Origin: Anderseniella sp963759095 | Lineage (GTDB): Bacteria > Pseudomonadota > Alphaproteobacteria > Rhizobiales > Aestuariivirgaceae | Direction of reading: 5' to 3' | Assembly: GCA_963759095.1 (NCBI GenBank) | Contig: CAVWYF010000014.1 | Span: forward strand, 62,001 to 126,000 | DNA length: 64,000 nucleotides | Shown: piece after piece, positions 60,331-64,000 of the stretch | How the letters are laid out: each line of letters begins with the position of its first letter | Position numbering within the stretch: the first letter of the stretch is position 1 | Notes under the pieces: model-generated | Told to the model about the DNA's origin: nothing | What the model saw: the letters and a program-made list of their open reading frames with translations, nothing else | Database searches by the model: none | Translations under genes and position numbers: made by a program

Positions 60331-63297
60331 ATGGCCAAAACAGACGCGAACGACGTGTTCGAACAAACGTCATTTCTTTACGGCGGCAACGCCCAATTCA
60401 TCGAACAACTACAAGCTGCTTACGAGCGCGACCCGAACTCGGTAGATCCCGGTTGGCAGGACTTCTTCGCCAATCTCGGAGATGATCCGGCAGATGTTGC
60501 TGCGAAAGCCGATGGCCCAAGCTGGGCCCGATCAGACTGGCCGCAGCCGCTCAATGGCGAAATGGTGTCAGTGCTGGACGGCGACTGGCCTGCTGTCGAA
60601 GAGTCGATTGGCGGTAAACTGGCCGGAAAAGCCGCCAAATCGGGTGAAAGCTCCGATCTGGAAAGCCTCCGAAAAGCTACACTGGACTCCGTACGTGCCC
60701 TGATGATGATCCGCGCTTACCGTATGCGCGGGCATCTGATTGCAGATCTGGATCCGCTGAACCTGCGTGAAAAACAACCACATCCCGAGCTTGATCCTGC
60801 ATCATATGGCTTTGGGCCTGAAGATCTCGATCGCGAGATTTTCATCGATAATGTGCTGGGCCTGGAACGTGCCACCATCAACCAGATCATCGACATTCTG
60901 AAAGCGACTTATTGCTCGACCATGGCTGTCGAGTTCATGCACATGTCCGATCCGCGCCACAAGGCATGGTTGCAGGAGCGCATTGAAGGTCCCGGCAAAT
61001 CCATCGAGTTTACGGTTCCCGGCAAGAAAGCCATTCTCAACAAGCTCATCGAGGCAGAAGGCTTTGAAGCCTATCTCAATGTGAAATACACCGGTACCAA
61101 GCGTTTTGGCCTGGACGGCGGTGAATCAATCGTGCCGGCGCTGGAGCAGATCATCAAACGCGGCGGCAATATGGGCGTCAGCGACATTGTGCTGGGCATG
61201 GCGCACCGCGGCCGGCTGAATGTGCTGGCCAATGTGATGGGCAAGCCCTACACGGCCATCTTTCATGAGTTCAAGGGTGGCTCGTCCACGCCTGAAGAAG
61301 TCGAAGGATCCGGTGATGTGAAGTATCACCTGGGGTCGTCGTCTGACCGGGAATTTGACAACAACAAGGTTCATTTGTCGCTGACCGCCAACCCGTCCCA
61401 CCTCGAGATCGTTGATCCGGTTGTGCTGGGCAAGGCGCGCGCCAAACAGGACCAGCTCGGCAGGGACCGCTCAAAGGTCATGCCGCTGCTGATCCATGGC
61501 GACGCAGCGTTTGCAGGCCAGGGTGTGGTGGCTGAATGCTTCGGCCTGTCGGGTTTGAAGGGCCACCGCTCGGGTGGGTCCATTCACTTCATCATCAATA
61601 ACCAGATCGGTTTCACCACCAGCCCGATCCTGGCACGGTCATCACCATATCCGTCCGATGTGGCCAAGATGATCGAGGCACCGATTTTCCATGTGAACGG
61701 CGATGATCCGGAAGCGGTCGTCTATGCTGCCAAGATCGCTACGGAATTCCGCCAGACATTCGGCCATCCGGTTGTCCTCGACATGTTCTGCTATCGCCGT
61801 TTCGGTCACAATGAAGCAGACGAGCCTGCCTTCACCCAGCCGGTCATGTACCGCCGGATTTCGAAGCACACGCCGGTGGCACAGCTTTATGCCCAGCGAT
61901 TGATCGATGAAGGGTCTATGAGCGAGGCTGACTATACGGACATGAAGGCGGCATTCCGCAGCAGGCTGGAAGATGATTTCGAAGCCGCTGACAATTACAA
62001 ACCCAACAAGGCCGACTGGCTGGACGGGCGCTGGTCAGGTCTAAAGACCACCAAAATAGATGATGATCCGCGCAAAGGTAAAACCGGCGTCGACGTCAAG
62101 AATCTGAAGAAGCTTGGCGAGCAGATGTACACTGTTCCTGAGGATTTCAATATTCATCGTACCCTGAAGCGGGTGATTGATGGTCGCCTGAAGGTGATGA
62201 AGGCAGGTGCCGGTCTGGACTGGGCGACGGCTGAATCACTGGCGTTCGCAACTCTGCTTGAAGACGGCAGCAGAATCAGGTTGTCAGGCCAGGATGTTGA
62301 GCGCGGTACGTTCTCGCAACGCCATGCTGTGTGGATTGATCAGCAAACCGAACGCCGTTATGCGCCGCTGAAACACTTAAGCGGCGAGAAAACCAATGAT
62401 TTTGAGATCATCAATTCAATGTTGTCGGAAGAAGCAGTGCTCGGCTTTGAGTACGGCTATACGCTGGCGGAACCGAGCACGCTGGTGTTGTGGGAAGCCC
62501 AGTTTGGTGACTTCGCCAATGGCGCGCAGGTGATTTTCGACCAGTTCCTGTCGTCTGGTGAACGTAAATGGTTGCGCATGTCGGGCCTTGTCTGCCTGCT
62601 GCCGCATGGTTATGAGGGCCAGGGACCGGAGCACTCTTCGGCACGGCTTGAACGCTTCCTGCAGATGTGCGCCGAAGACAACATGCAGGTGGCAAATTGC
62701 ACGACGCCAGCCAATTACTTCCACATTCTGCGCCGCCAGATGCGCCGGGATTTCCGCAAGCCGCTTATCCTGATGACGCCAAAATCCCTGCTGCGTCACA
62801 AGAAATGCGTTTCGACGCTGGATGAGATGGGCCCTGACTCGTCGTTCCACCGGGTGTTGTGGGATGACGCGGAGCATCTGAAGGACTCGCCCATCAAACT
62901 GGTGAAGGACGAGAAGATTCGTCGCGTTGTTCTGTGCACGGGCAAGGTTTATTACGACCTGCATGAAGAGCGCGAGAAGCGTGGCCTCAATGATATCTAC
63001 CTGATGCGCGTCGAGCAGTTGTATCCGTTCCCGGCGAAAGCGCTGGTGAATGAGCTTTCGCGCTTCAAGGATGCTGAGATTGTGTGGTGTCAGGAAGAAC
63101 CGCAGAACATGGGGTCGTGGACATTTATTCAACCCTTTATGGAATGGGTGCTGAACCGCATTGAAGCAAAGCATCGCCGGCCCAGGTATGCAGGCAGACT
63201 TGCGTCAGCCTCCACGGCGACCGGATTGATGAGCCGTCATCTGAAGGAACTGGCTGCGTTCCTTGAAACGGCACTTGGTAACGGGAAAGTGGGTTAG
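60331..63297 (+). CDS. sucA: 2-oxoglutarate dehydrogenase E1 component
   Basis: The 988-residue protein starts with the lipoyl-domain contact tail FEQTSFLYGGNAQFIEQLQAAYE, then has the thiamine diphosphate domain (LGMAHRGRLNVLANVMGKP, GDAAFAGQGVVAECF, NNQIGFTTSP) and transketolase-like C-domain. It decarboxylates 2-oxoglutarate. I use ATG 60331; seven more upstream codons are not typical. sucB follows about 100 bases later. Confidence 0.97.
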   Translation: MAKTDANDVFEQTSFLYGGNAQFIEQLQAAYERDPNSVDPGWQDFFANLGDDPADVAAKADGPSWARSDWPQPLNGEMVSVLDGDWPAVEESIGGKLAGKAAKSGESSDLESLRKATLDSVRALMMIRAYRMRGHLIADLDPLNLREKQPHPELDPASYGFGPEDLDREIFIDNVLGLERATINQIIDILKATYCSTMAVEFMHMSDPRHKAWLQERIEGPGKSIEFTVPGKKAILNKLIEAEGFEAYLNVKYTGTKRFGLDGGESIVPALEQIIKRGGNMGVSDIVLGMAHRGRLNVLANVMGKPYTAIFHEFKGGSSTPEEVEGSGDVKYHLGSSSDREFDNNKVHLSLTANPSHLEIVDPVVLGKARAKQDQLGRDRSKVMPLLIHGDAAFAGQGVVAECFGLSGLKGHRSGGSIHFIINNQIGFTTSPILARSSPYPSDVAKMIEAPIFHVNGDDPEAVVYAAKIATEFRQTFGHPVVLDMFCYRRFGHNEADEPAFTQPVMYRRISKHTPVAQLYAQRLIDEGSMSEADYTDMKAAFRSRLEDDFEAADNYKPNKADWLDGRWSGLKTTKIDDDPRKGKTGVDVKNLKKLGEQMYTVPEDFNIHRTLKRVIDGRLKVMKAGAGLDWATAESLAFATLLEDGSRIRLSGQDVERGTFSQRHAVWIDQQTERRYAPLKHLSGEKTNDFEIINSMLSEEAVLGFEYGYTLAEPSTLVLWEAQFGDFANGAQVIFDQFLSSGERKWLRMSGLVCLLPHGYEGQGPEHSSARLERFLQMCAEDNMQVANCTTPANYFHILRRQMRRDFRKPLILMTPKSLLRHKKCVSTLDEMGPDSSFHRVLWDDAEHLKDSPIKLVKDEKIRRVVLCTGKVYYDLHEEREKRGLNDIYLMRVEQLYPFPAKALVNELSRFKDAEIVWCQEEPQNMGSWTFIQPFMEWVLNRIEAKHRRPRYAGRLASASTATGLMSRHLKELAAFLETALGNGKVG

Positions 63298-63399
63298 GGA
63301 GAGTTCCGGCGACGTTGATCTCCGTGACAGTTTGATTTTTGTATTTTTGTTGCGGCCCTGTTCCAACCGGGCAGCAACAGTCTTTAAAGGACAGACGTG

Positions 63400-64000
63400 A
63401 TGTCGAATGAAATCCGGGTGCCAACGCTGGGTGAATCCGTAACAGAGGCCACCATAGGCCAGTGGTTTAAAAAGCCCGGCGAGGCGATTGCCGCCGATGA
63501 GCCATTGGTGGAACTTGAAACCGACAAGGTGACTGTCGAGGTGCCGGCTCCTGCAGCGGGCGTCATGGGCGAAATTCTCGTCCAGGAAGGCGATACGGTT
63601 GAGGTTGGCGCGCTGCTCGGAACCGTGGCTGACGGCGACGGCGCTGCACCGGCAAAACCGGCAGCGGCGGAAAAACCTGCCGAAGCTGCGTCTGCACCTG
63701 CCGCGAAGGAAACCGGCGGTAGCGGTGCACCGGCTGTTGCCGCCGCGCCATCTGCCGCCAAGATGCTGGCTGAAAACAACCTGTCTGCAGATCAGGTCGC
63801 AGGCTCCGGCAAGCGCGGTCAGGTATTGAAAGGTGATGTGCTGGACGCACTTGAAAAAGGTGCCAAGGCTCCGGCATCGGCATCGGTTGCGCGCGCACCT
63901 TCTTCTGCCGACGATGCACCACGCGAAGAGCGGGTGAAGATGACCCGCCTGCGCCAGACAATTGCGCGGCGGTTGAAAGATGCCCAGGACACGGCCGCCA
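63400..64000 (+). CDS. sucB: 2-oxoglutarate dehydrogenase E2 (dihydrolipoyl succinyltransferase), cut by the window end
   Basis: About 200 residues are present: a lipoyl domain with Lys43 in ELETDKVTVEV, an Ala/Pro linker (about 80-115), the E3-binding domain (SAAKMLAENNLSADQVAGSGKRG in outline, about 118-150) and the start of the catalytic domain (RVKMTRLRQTIARRLKDAQ). E2 passes succinyl to CoA. ATG 63400 follows aaagga. The catalytic HxxxD motif is beyond the window. Confidence 0.96.
   Translation, partial: MSNEIRVPTLGESVTEATIGQWFKKPGEAIAADEPLVELETDKVTVEVPAPAAGVMGEILVQEGDTVEVGALLGTVADGDGAAPAKPAAAEKPAEAASAPAAKETGGSGAPAVAAAPSAAKMLAENNLSADQVAGSGKRGQVLKGDVLDALEKGAKAPASASVARAPSSADDAPREERVKMTRLRQTIARRLKDAQDTAA

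Overview
The window reads as chromosomal DNA of an alphaproteobacterium, most likely of the order Hyphomicrobiales (Rhizobiales) or close to it. The evidence is gene content and order: leuC...leuD...leuB-asd; rplS-trmD-rimM-rpsP-ffh divergent from dapF-mtaB-ftsY-yciB; ccmABCDG divergent from acnA; a malyl-CoA lyase and mesaconyl-CoA hydratase pair in front of sdhCDAB; and zapE-mdh-sucC-sucD-sucA-sucB. Proteins such as DUF2794 and DUF1223 next to aconitase also fit. The genus cannot be named from the sequence alone. No rRNA, tRNA, phage, CRISPR or transposase gene was seen. Coding is dense with short intergenic gaps.

Layout. 1-3.1 kb: end of a GDSL esterase, thpR, a low-molecular-weight phosphatase, pterin dehydratase, a BI-1 family membrane protein with a structured leader, DUF2794. 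3.1-14.4 kb: htpG, then on the minus strand asd, leuB, leuD and leuC with a lytic transglycosylase, an SDR enzyme and a zincin-like protein among them. 14.4-22.8 kb is the accessory stretch: a TetR-controlled oxidoreductase, an alanine/sodium symporter with a Usp protein, a cold-shock protein, DUF599, a truncated methyltransferase, and many repeats. 22.8-32.6 kb: ribosome and SRP genes, lysine synthesis (dapF), tRNA modification, FtsY and a MarR regulator. 32.6-39.2 kb: cytochrome c maturation and aconitase. 39.2-44.3 kb: small enzymes, PdxY, and the two ethylmalonyl-CoA pathway genes. 44.3-47.8 kb: succinate dehydrogenase. 47.8-55 kb: accessory genes, mmsA and a START/site-2-protease fusion. 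55-64 kb: zapE and the malate-to-succinyl-CoA part of the TCA cycle.

Much of the window serves central carbon flow: acnA, sdhCDAB, mdh, sucCD and sucAB cover most of the TCA cycle. The lyase/hydratase pair and mmsA feed glyoxylate, malate and propionyl-CoA units from the ethylmalonyl-CoA pathway and valine breakdown into it. asd, dapF and the leu genes supply amino acids.

The most interesting material lies between genes. Three 263-290 bp elements (2479-2746, 21837-22126, 54748-55010) can each fold into the same three-way junction. Their outer stems have quite different sequences in each copy but remain self-complementary, and internal stems show paired base changes. I do not recognise this family. 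A second inverted-repeat family flanks a small secreted protein at 8.2-9.2 kb. There is also a transposon-like mini-element at 50.6 kb, several palindromes that start at stop codons, and a perfect 35-copy hexamer repeat inside ftsY.
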